Positions 1 through 11,563 are shown, numbered from the stretch's first letter. The stretch is DNA of 64,000 nucleotides from Vandiemenella viatica (GCA_031002005.1 JARYHS010009186.1:178710437-178774436), one strand, 5' to 3'. Notes: generated from the sequence alone by a model not told the origin. Numbers and translations: made by a program.

Positions 1-280
1 AATCAAGTTACAAACATTATACGATTATTCACGATAATTGTAATTAATAAACACAACATAATTCAGTATTAATAATAACAGTAAATTAATAACGAAAAAT
101 GATTGGGGAGAGGTTAGTGATAATGTTAAAACCGACTTTCAAGTACTTGTCTGTACTGGTCATTTGGAACACTAGGCCGCACAAACCTTCATTCTTATGT
201 CTTCAATGCTGGTGATTTAGTAGTTCAGTGGAGATCCCTCTCAAAATTCTGGATTTTTATCTAAATCCATACGTAGCCAG

Positions 281-500
281 AGGGCGTCCATTAATTATGT
301 GGTGTGAAATAGGGGGTGGGGGAAAAATCTCACCCCAAAAAGGGGCAGGGGTCTACGGAAATCTCAAAGTCACCTTTTTAATTTCTTGAAGAACAATAGA
401 GCTAGAAAGAGGTCTAAAAACGACGCCAGTACTGACTTTAGGAGGGGGTCGGTCAGTAGGCGGAGGGGGGTCCCCTCAAGATCTCAAATCATTATAAGCG
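281..500 (+). repeat. Copy of a GGGCGTCCATTAATTATGTG-type G-run repeat
   Basis: GGGCGTCCATTAATTATGTGG followed by G-rich runs resembles the sequence at 54.96-55.11 kb (GGAGCGTCCGTAAATTACGTGG, then C-runs). I know this kind of repeat from arthropod genomes as a miniature-transposon-like family. The boundaries are not defined. Confidence 0.4.
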
Positions 501-699
501 ATGGGGGCTTAAGAATTACTGTAAAACACTCTCACGTTATTAATGGACATCACCCTAGGAATTGTATGAGATACCCAAAGAGTTCCCAGGTTCAGATTCT
601 TATGCTAGCTGTAGATCCAGTCATAAGAGATGCGGAATGCGCTGCACATAGAAACTCCGTCACCAGCCACAGAATTTAACTTTTCTTTTAACGGTCTAT

Positions 700-1240
700 A
701 TCACTAAAATCACTAGTAAGGGGAATGCGACATAGCATTTAGCGACGTTTGATGCCATGCTTGACCGCTTCCATTTAACATTTGCTGGCGCGTTACAACT
801 GGTCAGTATTTTGGAGAGAGAGTTAGTTGAGCACTAGTACTACAGGAAGCGACTACAGTTTACGACGATGTCGCAGACTCGGGGAGTCTTTACAGCCGCG
901 TTCCAATGAAATTAGTCACTCGGTGCCGGGCCAGACCCGTTAATCGCAGACACTTTGAAAGATAAAACTGTTTTAATGGGGCCGGCGCGCTCTTTCATTA
1001 TGACCGTCGCGTGGGCCGATGTAATGTCGGGGTCCTCCTGGCAATTAAATGTTTTAAATCTCCTTTCGCAGGTATGTCCTGCGCGTAATTAAATGAAGAG
1101 ACCCTTCGCGCTGGAGCGCGGCTCTTATTGCAGCGCTGTCTTAACTGAGTCGTTGTAGATTAATTGCTACGACGGCTCTTCTTTGCCCATAAAACTTAAT
1201 ACACAACTGTAGCCGACCTCCATCAACTGGCGTATGAAGC
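700..1240. other. GC-rich, non-repetitive block; possible conserved noncoding element
   Basis: This stretch contrasts with the AT-rich surroundings, matches none of the repeats in the window and has no convincing frame. It holds several homeodomain-like ATTA cores (GGCAATTAAATG, GTAATTAAATG, GATTAATTGC). It also has short dyads: AAGAG-ACCCTTCGCGCTGGAGCGCGG-CTCTT near 1096, and GTCGTTGTAG facing GCTACGAC near 1150. That combination is common in enhancers, but it is only suggestive here. Confidence 0.3.
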
Positions 1241-1542
1241 TCGTCTCACACATAGTTTACTTTCTGAGTGGCTGTGAATGACTCTATATTATATTCATGT
1301 TATGCAGCAGTGTGGTATGAACGTAATCTGTTAAAGAACTTTTATTTTGCTTATGAATAACATGCAAACAAACAAAAAAGTATTAATCGTGTAATGTCAC
1401 ATGGTATCCATACTTTCTTTACTACCTTTTCCCTTTTCAGTGTTGCTCAGCTAAATTATTTATTCTGAACAACATGCGCATACGTAAATATGAGAATGTG
1501 CGTTTAGTTATAGTCACAAAAAATGTTGTAACATTTGGTAGA

Positions 1543-1705
1543 TTTTTTTTTTTAATTCTTTCAACTCTTGGTTTTTTTTTTTCTTTTTTTTTTTTTTCTT
1601 TTTTTTTTTTTTCTTTTTTTTTTTTTTCTTTTCTTTTCTTTTTTTTTTCTTTTTTTTTTGCGCCACAGAACAATTTTGTTTTCTTATCTCTTTTTTTTTT
1701 TACTT
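1543..1705. repeat. T-rich simple repeat (T9-13 C)
   Basis: Long T runs are interrupted by single C residues at roughly 14-base spacing. It produces spurious Lys-rich and Phe-rich frames on the two strands. Confidence 0.95.
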
Positions 1706-1815
1706 TTTTGACGGAACGCTGGATCATTTTTGAATAAGTATATATAGAAATATTTTATTTGAACAACAGTCGAAATAACTATCGGATACGGGAGACAACA
1801 TTTAAATTGGAACAA

Positions 1816-1985
1816 GACCGGCATGTCAGCAAAGCTGTCGGGATCAGACACTCAGGAGGACGTTGGTTCGAATTCACGTCCGACGATCCAAATTTCGGTT
1901 TTCTATGACGTGCCGAAATCACTCCAGGCGAATGCCGATATCGTTCCTTCAAAAGGCCATCGCCGAATAGTCCAAAAAAAAAAAC
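1816..1985 (+). mobile_element. Diverged family-1 SINE
   Basis: B-box-like GGTTCGAATTC, then CGATCCAAATTTCGGTTTTC, CACTCCAGGCGAATGCCG, CCTTCAAAAGGCCATCGCCG and an A-tail give the family order with many changes. It is probably an old copy. Confidence 0.75.
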
Positions 1986-3117
1986 AAGTTCGGTAAAAAT
2001 CAAAGCCACTTGTAACATTACTGATTTTCCTCCTCCATAGTGATGACAGGCTGGGTATATTTTATTTGTATTTAAATGTATTTCATTAAAAGGCTGCTGA
2101 CGCATTGCTGTTCTGATATAATCTGTCTGGTTTAAAACACATTGACCGATAACTGTGGTCAAGATTGTATCAAAATAGAGCCAAATGTTGGATGTAATTA
2201 AAATAATATGAGTTTTGAAAATTCACAGTTTATAAATTAGATGGTTTTATTGTCAAAAACTGATGAAGCTGCATTATTATTATTATTAAGAACTAATATT
2301 GCAGCAGAAATGGAAAACAACTAGGTATTTATATGTCGTCGTTATTGCAAACCATTTTTCCTCATTTTGAATCAATGTAATTCAGGAGTTTTTGATACTT
2401 TGTAGTACTTTCGAAAGTATTTCTCTTAGTATTATCAGTAGTTTAAATTTGAGTTGAAATTCTGAATACTTTTGCAAAGACGTTTTCATTGACCATATTG
2501 GCAAACCTTTCTACGTAATTAATTAAATTTTCTAAATTTTACTCTGATGAAGGAGAATTATAAATAAAATTTTATTGTTGGAAACAAAGCTGAAAGAACC
2601 TAATTAGGAGACGTGCAAAGTATGTTTACTTGTGATTTCAATGCATCGTCCAAATAAACAGCTAAAAACTAAAATTTAAGTCTTACAGTCTTTTGGTCTG
2701 TATGTGCAGGGTGATAGTGATATTGTAATAATATTGATAAATTATAAAGGTATGAACCTAAAATTATATTGTAACATACCTATAAATATATCTAAGTATT
2801 AAAGATTCCTTAGAGTAACTGTATATTCATCTTTTACTGTCGTGTGTGTTACGTTCTTGAGATGCCACCTACAATAAAACGTTTGCAGAATGAGCAACTA
2901 TTTCATTCTACTAATAAAATATGTAGAATATATTGTTTACTTCGTATAAATCATTCCAAAAGGCTCTGACATGAAGACAAAACTTGTTTTTGCCACGTAT
3001 TTCACATCTTTCATGGCATCATCAAAACCAGTAATACTGCAGATTAAATAACGCATGTAGTTTAACAGCTGGAGTCTTGACCACAAAGCGTCCAGAACGC
3101 AAGTTTTAAACCGAGCT

Positions 3118-4008
3118 TTGAAAGACTTGGGTATGCTGTTAGTGCTTAATATTACGGCAGCAACAGGACTTGAAATCATAACCACGGCGACCCGCATTCT
3201 GACGGCTTACCTGGATGGGCGTGGCATCCGCCACTCCCCACAGACCCCCCAACGACCAACCAAGATGGTCGATCGGGGCCTGCCTGCTGATGTGCCAGAG
3301 GAGGTGGTAGCTGCCGAGCTCTCCAACGGCGGCATCGCAGCCTCGGCTGTCCATCAAATGCGCCGCCCAGGCACTGAGGAGCGTCTACCACTGTACACGT
3401 TTCAGCCTGCGGATCGTGTACCGAGGGAGAAGCGCACAAGAACCATGCTAGGACGCAAGGTCCGACTCGAACCCAAGAAGCGGCCTCCGCTTGCCCTGGC
3501 ACAATGTTTTCGCTGCCAGGGTCATGTGCACATGGCCTTCGACTGCACCGCCGAGGAGCACTGTGTAAGGTGCGCCGGAAAACACAAGGTCGCGGAGTGC
3601 AGCGTCCCGCGAGACGGGGTGCCCACCTGCTCCAACTGTTCCGGCCCCCACCCAGCTTGCTACAGCGGTTGCCCTATTAAGAGAAACCTGCGCGCCAACG
3701 TGAAGGCGACACGCACCAACGAGTTGGTGCCCTCATCAAACAAACCCGGCCGACATCCAGGCTCAACCGGATCTGAGCGATCCGCAAAGGCGAAGAAGCA
3801 GTCCGCAACCCACCATCTACATCACCAGGTGAACTGCAAGCACCACGACAACTTCAGTGTCATAGTCCAGCTGCTACAACAACAAACATTACTAATGACT
3901 CAGGTCTTAGCAAACACAGCCACTCCGGGATTGACACACCCGATGATGCCACCTCACAGAAATGTCAACCATCCGCTGAACTGGAAGGAGATACGGGACC
4001 ACCTGTAA
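3118..4008 (+). pseudogene. Jockey-type LINE ORF1 (gag-like) fragment with three zinc knuckles
   Basis: The 296-codon open frame is clearly GC-richer than its flanks. The middle has the PRE_C2HC-like layout of jockey-clade ORF1 proteins (DRGLPADVPEEVVAAEL, then RLPLYTFQPADR). Three knuckles follow: CX2CX4HX4C (CFRCQGHVHMAFDC), CX2CX3HX4C (CVRCAGKHKVAEC) and CX2CX3HX6C (CSNCSGPHPACYSGC), the order known from jockey-like ORF1. The N-terminal half is missing or replaced; similarity becomes plausible only from about 3190. No endonuclease/RT ORF2 follows, so the copy is truncated at both ends. In intact elements the protein binds the RNA during target-primed reverse transcription. Confidence 0.8.
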
Positions 4009-4147
4009 GAACTTCCCCATACTCTGGGGGCAATGCTTCCCCAGATGATTAGTGTCTGACGTCCGCATTTGTCTCCTGTAAGAACTTCCCCATACTCTGG
4101 AGGCAATGCTTCCCCAGATGATTTAGTGTCTGACGCCGCATTTGTCT
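4002..4147. repeat. 73-bp tandem duplication
   Basis: Units 4002-4074 and 4075-4147 both start CCTGTAAGAACTTCCCCATA and end CGCATTTGTCT. By eye they differ at three positions (a G/A substitution, one extra T, one missing T). The first copy contains the stop codon of the LINE ORF1 frame, so it probably arose within the element's downstream sequence. Confidence 0.9.
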
Positions 4148-4829
4148 TTGTGTTGGGCTACTACATCACTGACTTGCTTTTCATCAATTCTTAGTTGCAT
4201 TTTACTTTCGCTCAAAATTGGAAAGAAGTATTAGAAAAAATATGGTAGTTTAGTCTATACCATTGTCAGTCCTATCTTACACAAAACGTTTAGCTGCTAT
4301 CGTCAGTTCATCGATTATCAATTATTTCTAATGCTGCTGTAGCTTGTGATAATTTGTAGAACATTTGCTTCATATGTGTTGACCTAACTGCAGTTTCTTC
4401 TGTTATTCCTTATTGATGGAATCCTAATAACGAAAGTTTATTTGGTAGGCAGCCGAAAGCAACAAGAGGAAAATTACTATAGTTATACAGAATATTGAAA
4501 TAAAACAAAAACTGGGCAATCACTGAGAGATAATTGTGATGTCAGAGATATAATTTCCTTTCATCCAAACAGACGTTGCTCAACAGCGCTGCTATTCTTC
4601 CCTTCATCCTTTCGTCCTTCACCTAGTTTTTTTTTCAGTTTGTTATGACTGGTAGTTACATCCTGTTCGCGAGTTTTTTTTACCAAAGAACTAATTTAGT
4701 TGCAGTATAATTGTTCTCGTTAAATACAGTGAACATTCATCAGAGCTACCTACATACAAGAGACTAGCATTAGCAGAGTTGTAATTTCGTATTTAAATTA
4801 AAGAAATAAAGGGTATTTGGGCAACGCAA

Positions 4830-5660
4830 CAAGGAGGGAAGCTGAAGAGGCACTTGTGATGAATGTTGTGGCTAGGGCTGAAGCACTGAATGATGCAACT
4901 ACAAATTGCGGAGAGGTGGTATTTAGATAATTATGGTTAAGAATGGGAAAAAAGCTAATGAGGATATGAAAAATACGGAATTATTAAGCAATTGATTTAA
5001 TGAGGTCATTAGTGAATGGCATACAGATTGCTAGCGGAAACATGAGATCATTAGATTTTGAATGTAAGTAAATTAGGGAACTGGAAATAGATCCAGAAAC
5101 TGTTAGGAAGAGGTAAGATATTTTAAGAAAGTATATTACAGATGTGTCAGAGATATGTAGATACATTATCACACAGTACATGGAAATATTATTAAGGTTG
5201 TGTTGCATACCAGAAGATTAGAAATGAGACTTAGTGTTATTAAGTTTATAAACATGAGGAGAAAAATATGGGCGAAGAGGGTTTTTTTTTTATGAAAAAG
5301 CAACAAGAATGCCCGTGTGGAAAGAGAGCATTTTCTAAATTAGTAACATGAATTTAGGAAAGGTTATTGACGCCACTCTCATGTTTACGATATTTTAAAT
5401 GATATGATCCAGGAAACATAAATTAATACTGTAATCTGGGATCTTTACAATGCTTTCGATATAGAGAGGAATAGGATGATGATGAATAATCCAGTGGGTT
5501 AATGTTAAAGAAGCAAAGAGATAGGGTGGTAGAAGTAGCATCAAAAAGACTACAGTTTAGAATAGAACAGAAGTCCTACGGTGTACTGCGTTTGGAGCAA
5601 TACTGTAAATTATTTTAAAGAATAATTCTGTTTCATTTTTAAGGATAGGAGTTAACGATA
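4830..5660 (+). pseudogene. Heavily decayed LINE reverse-transcriptase region
   Basis: No long frame survives, but pieces in changing plus-strand frames follow the order of a non-LTR RT. HEFRKGY (near 5350) stands in for the F-R-K-G block. VIWDLYNAFDIERNRM (near 5435) matches the LDxxKAFD block that carries the first catalytic Asp region. RLQFRIEQKSYGV (near 5550) sits where the GVPQGS block should be. Frameshifts and stops are frequent. Recognition is by motif order only. Confidence 0.45.
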
Positions 5661-5710
5661 TTACCATCGGGGTTTAAGCTCCATCGTAGTTATTGTACAA
5701 TCAATTAGTA

Positions 5711-5734
5711 GCTTTTTTTTTTTTTTTTTTTTTT
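5711..5734. repeat. T homopolymer
   Basis: A run of about 24 T, possibly the tail of an antisense retroposed fragment; no recognisable SINE body is attached. Confidence 0.85.
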
Positions 5735-5896
5735 GTTCCTCACCAGTTCATAAAAAATTACTTGTTGTTTGCACAGAACTTCGTAACCGTAAGAGATAAG
5801 GTGCTATACAGGATTTTGCGCTACATTTTCCATTATTTCTCTCTCTATTTTTGAACTTCCTTGAAATGTTGCTAACATTTTGGATGGCAATAGCAA

Positions 5897-5982
5897 CTGG
5901 ATTTTCCGGGTATACCGTGTTATTTTCTTTCGGCTGACGCACTCCAGCCTTCATCAGAACGCGGCATTCCCGGAAAATCCGG
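5897..5982. repeat. Small foldback with 14-bp arms
   Basis: CTGGATTTTCCGGG (5897-5910) is inverted at 5969-5982 as CCCGGAAAATCCGG (13 of 14). The loop includes GCCTTCATCAGAACGCGG, reminiscent of the CTGACGAAGG motif in the larger foldback at 9.1 kb. Confidence 0.6.
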
Positions 5983-5984
5983 TT

Positions 5985-7024
5985 ATTATTCACCAAGACG
6001 GCCGCTGAAGCCTGAGAATCACTTCAGATGTCGTTATAAGAAAGAGGAAGCTTTTGCTAAGCAGATAAAATCCGATAAATTGACATTGTTTAAACGCAGG
6101 TTTTATCCAAAATAAAAATAAAAACTCCTTATTCGGGTTACAAAATTAAATTTCTATGTGTCTGTAGAACACGAATTTAGGTAGGAGTTTGAAATTAAAA
6201 GAACATAATCTGGAATTAACGTTTTTAGGTTAACTTGAACTATCAATAATTTTTTTGTGACCCCCATATAGTCACATATTCTCATTGTTTTCCTCACCAA
6301 CGTTAACCAAAAATTAGCTGTTCACTTCTTCCACAGAATTTATTTGAAATATATGTCGCTGCATCATTCGTCATCAAGGCATACGTGTTAAAGGCCCGCC
6401 GTGACTGATGAGGCGTTCGCCCGATCGTGTCATTTTATGTTCGGGGCGAACAACTTGAAGGCAGGAGTAGCCTGTAGGGGGGGGGGGCGGACTGTTGCGG
6501 ATGTTTACCGCTGTCTGGCGCCACGTGCATCGATCCACCAGGGTCACGTGACGCTGTCGTGCGACGCTCCCAGGAGCTTGACAGGAAAAGATTTTGCCAT
6601 TCATGGAATCAGGCTATTTTAGGAACTAAAAGCGCAAGTAAAATGCCAGGAAGTTTGCTGTTTCCTTCAATATGGCAGTGATAAAGGTTTCAAATAAAAC
6701 ATTTACATTGGCAGAAGGAAGTAAAATAATTGCTATTCCGCTGTTATTACCGATGTCTTAATTTTGCTACTACAGTGATTATTCTATGAATAATAACTGA
6801 TAATTGCAATCTTACAAGCAGTAAACTAATTAAAAGACTAGAGAGCTGACGTTTTATTTTTTATTGTTTTTTTTTCAGTGTTAGGACCTTTGACTAAACA
6901 TCTTCTTCGTTCAGGTTACAGGGGCCATAGACTTTCTTTTCAGTTCGAGTGGATTTATGGAAACTGTTTTTTCTGAATGTTTTGTTAAGTGTTGTACTGA
7001 AATTTCAGAAGGTAAGTGAATCAT

Positions 7025-7065
<41 letters not shown>

Positions 7066-8370
7066 CCAGATACAAATTGCTAGGGATGAAATTTAAACAA
7101 AAACGCTGTTGTAGATATTCTCCAGGATGCCAGAATTTAAATGTGTTAGGCCGGAAATGTAAGAGAAACTCGTTCCGTAACAGTGATATAAACCTAGGAA
7201 ACTATGTACAGTACCTCTTTCACAAGTGTTACGGCACTCATTGATTACACATATACCGCTCTATTCCTCTGAATGTTTTTGCGGCAATCGCAAAGAGATT
7301 TTTTAGGTTTAATGCTTAACTTGCTTGGTCTCCTGATAGCACCATGTTTAGTGAGCGGGCGAAACGAATGCCGAGTTCTCAGATAATCATGTAAACTTTT
7401 AAATATGTTTTAATTTTAACGCTTTTAGTGAATGTATTCTTCCATGATGTTACCTAAATTTTTGTAGAGATTCTTCATAAAATGCGTAATGAAAGCGAGA
7501 TTTTAAAGTTTCATTAAAGGCGTGGACATCTTTCAACCGGCTCTACCAATCAGCTTATAATTAATTTCAAGCTGTGGCAACAATCCGAAATAATTTAGCA
7601 GTAGAGAACATCTTAAAAGATCATAAACTTCTTTGAATTCTGAACAATAAAATAGCAAAGCATAGTTATTGCTGCAGACAGTAAAGAACTTGTTTCGAAG
7701 GTCATGAAAATCACAATGGTTTCGTGTTTGAAAAAAGCCTCTTCTGGCTTCTAGCACCATCTGAACCGTATGAAACTATAGCTGCTCGAACTTTCAGTTT
7801 ACAATTTCACGGCATCTACGGTTGGTAACAAAAGGTTTATAGAAAAATAAAATTCACAAATGAATTAATTAAATACAAAAAATATTTCTAACTATACGGT
7901 ACAGGAAATCCTATTACAAATTCGTTATATAATAATCTTTTTTGGTAGGAGTCAGCTTTTTTTACTTTGGATAAAACACAATATTACTACAGTAACTAAT
8001 AAAAAAGAGTATTTTAAGTGTGCTAAAATCTAGAAGCGGCTATCCATCTTAGCTCTTCTCCTGTCAATAGAATTAATGCCATTATTAATTAAAATCAATT
8101 AATTGCAAGAATAGAGAAAACGCTCTCTTAGAAATAAAAATAACTGCTTTGTAGAAAAATATGTTAGTCCACTGACAATGGTATGAAAATAGATGGAAGG
8201 ATTTTTTTCTAAAAAAAGGATATTTATAATCATGCATGTTTTATACTATCTGTATTTTTCAATCTATCGTTTGCCAAACACCTGAACTTAGGCTTATTTG
8301 AAACCATTAGACAAGATCATTTTAACATAACCAGTGTTCCGTAATGGTATTTGTTGTTTCTCTTCTCTTA
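5985..8370. other. AT-rich intergenic DNA
   Basis: No gene or named repeat apart from the T40 run at 7.03 kb. A GC-richer patch at 6385-6605 has open frames on both strands but no recognisable product. Confidence 0.6.
7026..7065. repeat. T40 homopolymer
   Basis: An uninterrupted run of about 40 T. The Phe-rich frame across it is an artefact. Confidence 0.95.
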
Positions 8371-8379
8371 CATTTTGCA

Positions 8380-8845
8380 GATAGCACGCCAGCGATGGCG
8401 TTCTCGTACTCATTTCAGTCTGAGGCGTTGGTGGTTTCTGGTCAATGGAATCCGACTCAGTGGCATCCGTACCACCATTGAGCCCTCGGCAAACGGCGTC
8501 TAACTATCGACGCAGATTTGTCCACACCAGTAGCAGTGCTCCAACCTCGAGTCAACTCTGGAACGATCCCATTATGTCGGTTACGGCCATGCGGTCAAGA
8601 TGTCGGTCATTCAGTGAAGTAAACGCAATGTGTGGTCCAGTACCCATTTTTCGTTAGGCAGCAAACGTTCTCTTTTATCTACTGGTTCCACATACCTATG
8701 ACTATCATGCGTAGCAGCGTGCTCTGTAAGAACCGCAATGTTACAGTACGACAAATCCGTTTCCCTGAGACCAATCATTCTGCCACATTCGAATACACTC
8801 ACAATGATGATATTGCGTCCTATGACGTTGACAAGGCATATCTCT
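8380..8845 (-). pseudogene. Tc1-like transposase relic (DNA-binding half)
   Basis: The minus strand reads SVFECGRMIGLRETDLSYCN near 8800, matching the helix-turn-helix start of Tc1 transposases (F-E-R-G-R-I-V-G-L-R-E-A-G-L-S-Y pattern). After stops and shifts comes RMPLSRIPLTRNHQRLRLKW near 8450, the segment just before the first catalytic Asp. The first frame is open for 63 codons, and later stops break it. The catalytic C-terminal half and terminal repeats were not found. It cannot encode a working enzyme. Confidence 0.75.
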
Positions 8846-9076
8846 GAAATTTAAAACAGTTATTATGGTTCCACTGTGTTACAAATCTTCTGATTTCTGA
8901 GCGGTTCAGACCATTCCTACCTAGTGCTACAATTTTCACAAGTAGTAATGTACTCTTGATTTTTTTGCTTTCATCAGTCTCTAGACTGGTTTTATCATTT
9001 TATGCAATCCTCCATTAATTCTTATCTTGTGATAACCTTTTCATCTAAACATACCGCTTACAACCTACTTCCTCAA

Positions 9077-9379
9077 TTGAAAATTAGACTTACTTGTTTC
9101 TTTTCGGGGTTTGCGGTGCGTTTTTTTTTTTTTTGCTGATATCCAACGTTTCGGCAACAACATGGAGCCTTCGTCAGGGTTTCTGTCTATCTCACCGTCT
9201 GGTGCTTTTTTTTTTTTACAAACTTGAACTCTCGAGTTCATGTTTATAAAAAAAAAAGCACCAGACGGTAAGATAGACAGAAACCCTGACGAAGGATCCA
9301 TGTTTTTGCCGAAACGTTGAATATCAGCTAAATAACGCAGCGCAAACCCCGAAAAGAACAAGGAAGTGCAATTTTCAAT
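9077..9379. mobile_element. Foldback (long palindrome) miniature element
   Basis: Two arms of roughly 145 bp are inverted copies: TTGAAAATTA...CTTTTCGGGGTTTGC on the left and GCAAACCCCGAAAAG...AATTTTCAA on the right. The centre is near CTCGAG at 9230. Each arm carries CCCTGACGAAGG followed by CCGAAACGTTG. The open frame that crosses it is an artefact of symmetry. No transposase is present. Confidence 0.85.
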
Positions 9380-10017
9380 AATGACGCCTACGAAAAGTGT
9401 GAAATTTATATGACGTTGAAAGGCTTCTGTTGGTTACTGATTTTGATTAAAAGTCACTTACTGAACATAGATAATTACTAATTGAATCAAGGTTCTTTTA
9501 GCCGCGGTCGCCAGGTTTAGGTACTACTGTTCGTCGGGTTTATTAAATGATAAATTCACAAACTTTAGAATAAACATTTACACAAAAATTTTATTCAAGT
9601 TCATAAGCTTATGCATTCACACCGACGGAAAGTACCACCACCAAAATAATATTTAAACAAGGAATCAGACTCCTTTTCCGAAAATTGCAGACTCGTTGGA
9701 TAAGAGAGATTGAACTACAAAACTCCCACGTCCTCTATTGTCCTCTTAACAAGTACACAGATACTTGCAACCACAGCACTCCATTCAAAGTAGTGAATTC
9801 AACACATTACTAGTTTCCATTATCCACTTCACCGAGTGTTTTTTTTTTTTTTTTTTTTTTTACAATTTCTCACGATTAAACCGAAATGTCCCCTTGTCAG
9901 AACTTCACTTGACGGAGTTCAACGATCCACTACTCCTACAAAGACAACATCAATTCACTTACGGCGCCGGCTCAGATGTATGTCCCCAGCAATATGCTGT
10001 GATAATTGATCTGGTTT

Positions 10018-10052
<35 letters not shown>

Positions 10053-10089
10053 GATCAATTATCAGAAAAAAAACTGTTATGTCACAAAG
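9079..10089. mobile_element. About 1-kb insertion with 9-bp target duplication, class unknown
   Basis: It lies between the two TCCTCAATT repeats that split a LINE tail. It holds the foldback element at its left end, a T22 run near 9840 and an A29 run near 10021. I see no clear terminal inverted repeat at the outer ends and no coding frame of interest. A 9-bp duplication would fit Mutator-like transposition, but the internal structure does not show it. It may be a composite of several insertions. Confidence 0.45.
10000..10064. repeat. Hairpin: 12-bp inverted arms around an A-run
   Basis: TGATAATTGATC (10000-10011) and GATCAATTATCA (10053-10064) are perfect inverted copies separated by CTGGTTTC and about 29-31 adenines. 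Confidence 0.8.
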
Positions 10090-11318
10090 TCCTCAATTAT
10101 TTGCTTCATATATTGTAATCTCTGTCTTCACTGTTCCCTCCACTAACAAGTTAACCAATTCTGCATGTCTTAAAATATGATCTACCATCCTGTCTCTTCT
10201 TTCTGTATATATTCTTGACGTATTCGTGCGATTAATGATGCACATCCATAGAAACTCAAGCATTCGACTGAATCTCAATGAATTATTAACGGTTTTTAAT
10301 GTTACACTTGGATTCGTCACTACATATTTAGCATGTAAACAGATGAATTCTTGGTTAGTTAGTAAGATAAGTATTTGTTTCATTGTTAATTGCTTTTTAC
10401 AAACGTGATTTTGTATAATTATTTAATTGATTCTGCGCAGCCTTTCGTGATGGGAGACTCACTGGGACAGTCCTTGTGACGTAATGAGATGTGCTGCAGA
10501 CCCGTGTCGATCACACGACAGGGCGCAGTTTGTCTTTGGCAAACACAGCCGCTGTGGACACAGCAGAGACTGGCCAACACTCGTCGATAAAGACACTGGA
10601 CACTGTCAACGGAGCGTGACGCACGAGACCCTTCTCACAGCGCGAACATAAAACTGAGGCACGGTTTAGTGTTCTGTGGCGTTCCCAGGTGGTATGTTCC
10701 ACGGCAAATGCGTGTTAGGCTGGGAACAGACTAAAGATTATAATAACTCTGAATTTTTCTTGTCGTCATGTATGAGAGCGTATCTACGAATACTTTCGTT
10801 TTGTGATATCATGCTAACTGATTTTCAAAGAAACGGAGCGAATATAATCCCAGCTTGACTTAAATTTTAATGGGCTCCATCCTTCAAATTTATTCAAGAA
10901 GTCTTGAGTGCTGTGAAGCTATCGTATTTTACGATTCCGTCACAGAAATTTGTAGCTGAGCGTACGTTTGAATTCCTCTTTCTCTTCTGCACAAAAGTAG
11001 TGATCAGCGAAATATTAGTTCTATTCAATACAAAATGAAGTTCAAAGGGAGTCTTAAGTTTTTTTTAAATCTTTTTTCCTTTTTTTAATAAAGTTTCTGA
11101 ACTTATACAGGCAACATGGCCACAAGTTTATGTTTTCATGACCACAACCATTATTATTATTTTTTTTTGTGTTTTGTGATGTTTTATGTCACTTGTTACG
11201 ATACTGCCCTGGTGTAATTAAATCATTTAGTATAAACTGTAGACAGTATGCGTACGTGCAGGTAATATAAACTGTTAGTCCGAGTCTCATATCTTCGCCT
11301 GTATTTCGTCCCCTGCCC

Positions 11319-11563
11319 GAGCGTGGTGGGTGAATGCTTAACGTTCTCGCCTCACATTCGGGAGGACGCGGGTTCGAATCCCCATCCGAGCATCCAGATT
11401 TGGGTTTTCTATGGTTTCCCCAAATCAGTCCAGGCGAATGCAGGGATGCTTCCTTCAAAAAAAGGCCATGTCCGAATTCCTTCCCGTTCCTTGTCCCCAG
11501 TCCCATTCCGACTCTAATGACCTTAGTCGTCGATGAGGAGTAAAGCCGTAAGGAAAAAAAAAA
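11319..11563 (+). mobile_element. Near full-length family-1 tRNA-derived SINE
   Basis: It starts with an A-box-like GAGCGTGGTGGGTGAATG and has a B-box GGGTTCGAATCCCC some 45 bases on. The shared body follows (CATCCAGATTTGGG, CAGTCCAGGCGAATGC, CCGAATTCCTTCCCGTTCC) and the copy ends GAGTAAAGCC plus an A-run. It is the best reference copy in the window with 59042-59280. It is transcribed by RNA polymerase III and mobilised by a LINE in trans in known families. Confidence 0.9.

Larger units (their letters stand above)
8965..10380 (-). mobile_element. LINE 3' tail split by a 1-kb insertion
   Basis: The minus strand at 10380-10090 reads ERRDRMVDHILRHAELVNLL and on towards an Ile-Glu-Asp end. The minus strand at 9078-8965 continues with EVGCKRYV, MKRLSQ and a noncoding tail including GTCTAGAGACTGATGA. 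Both are pieces of one LINE C-terminus and 3' UTR, and the same order occurs uninterrupted at 61.86-62.12 kb. The break carries the 9-bp direct repeat TCCTCAATT at 9070-9078 and 10090-10098, as for a target-site duplication. The copy is otherwise 5'-truncated. Confidence 0.7.

Noticed and set aside
1437..1737. Lys-rich (minus) and Phe-rich (plus) frames of 87-96 codons
   Set aside because: Both are translations of a T(n)C simple repeat.
6374..6622. GC-rich overlapping frames near 6.5 kb
   Set aside because: Open on both strands with a G-run inside, no recognisable product and no splice support.
9065..9361. 98-codon minus frame
   Set aside because: It runs through a palindromic foldback element, and the protein mirrors the inverted arms.
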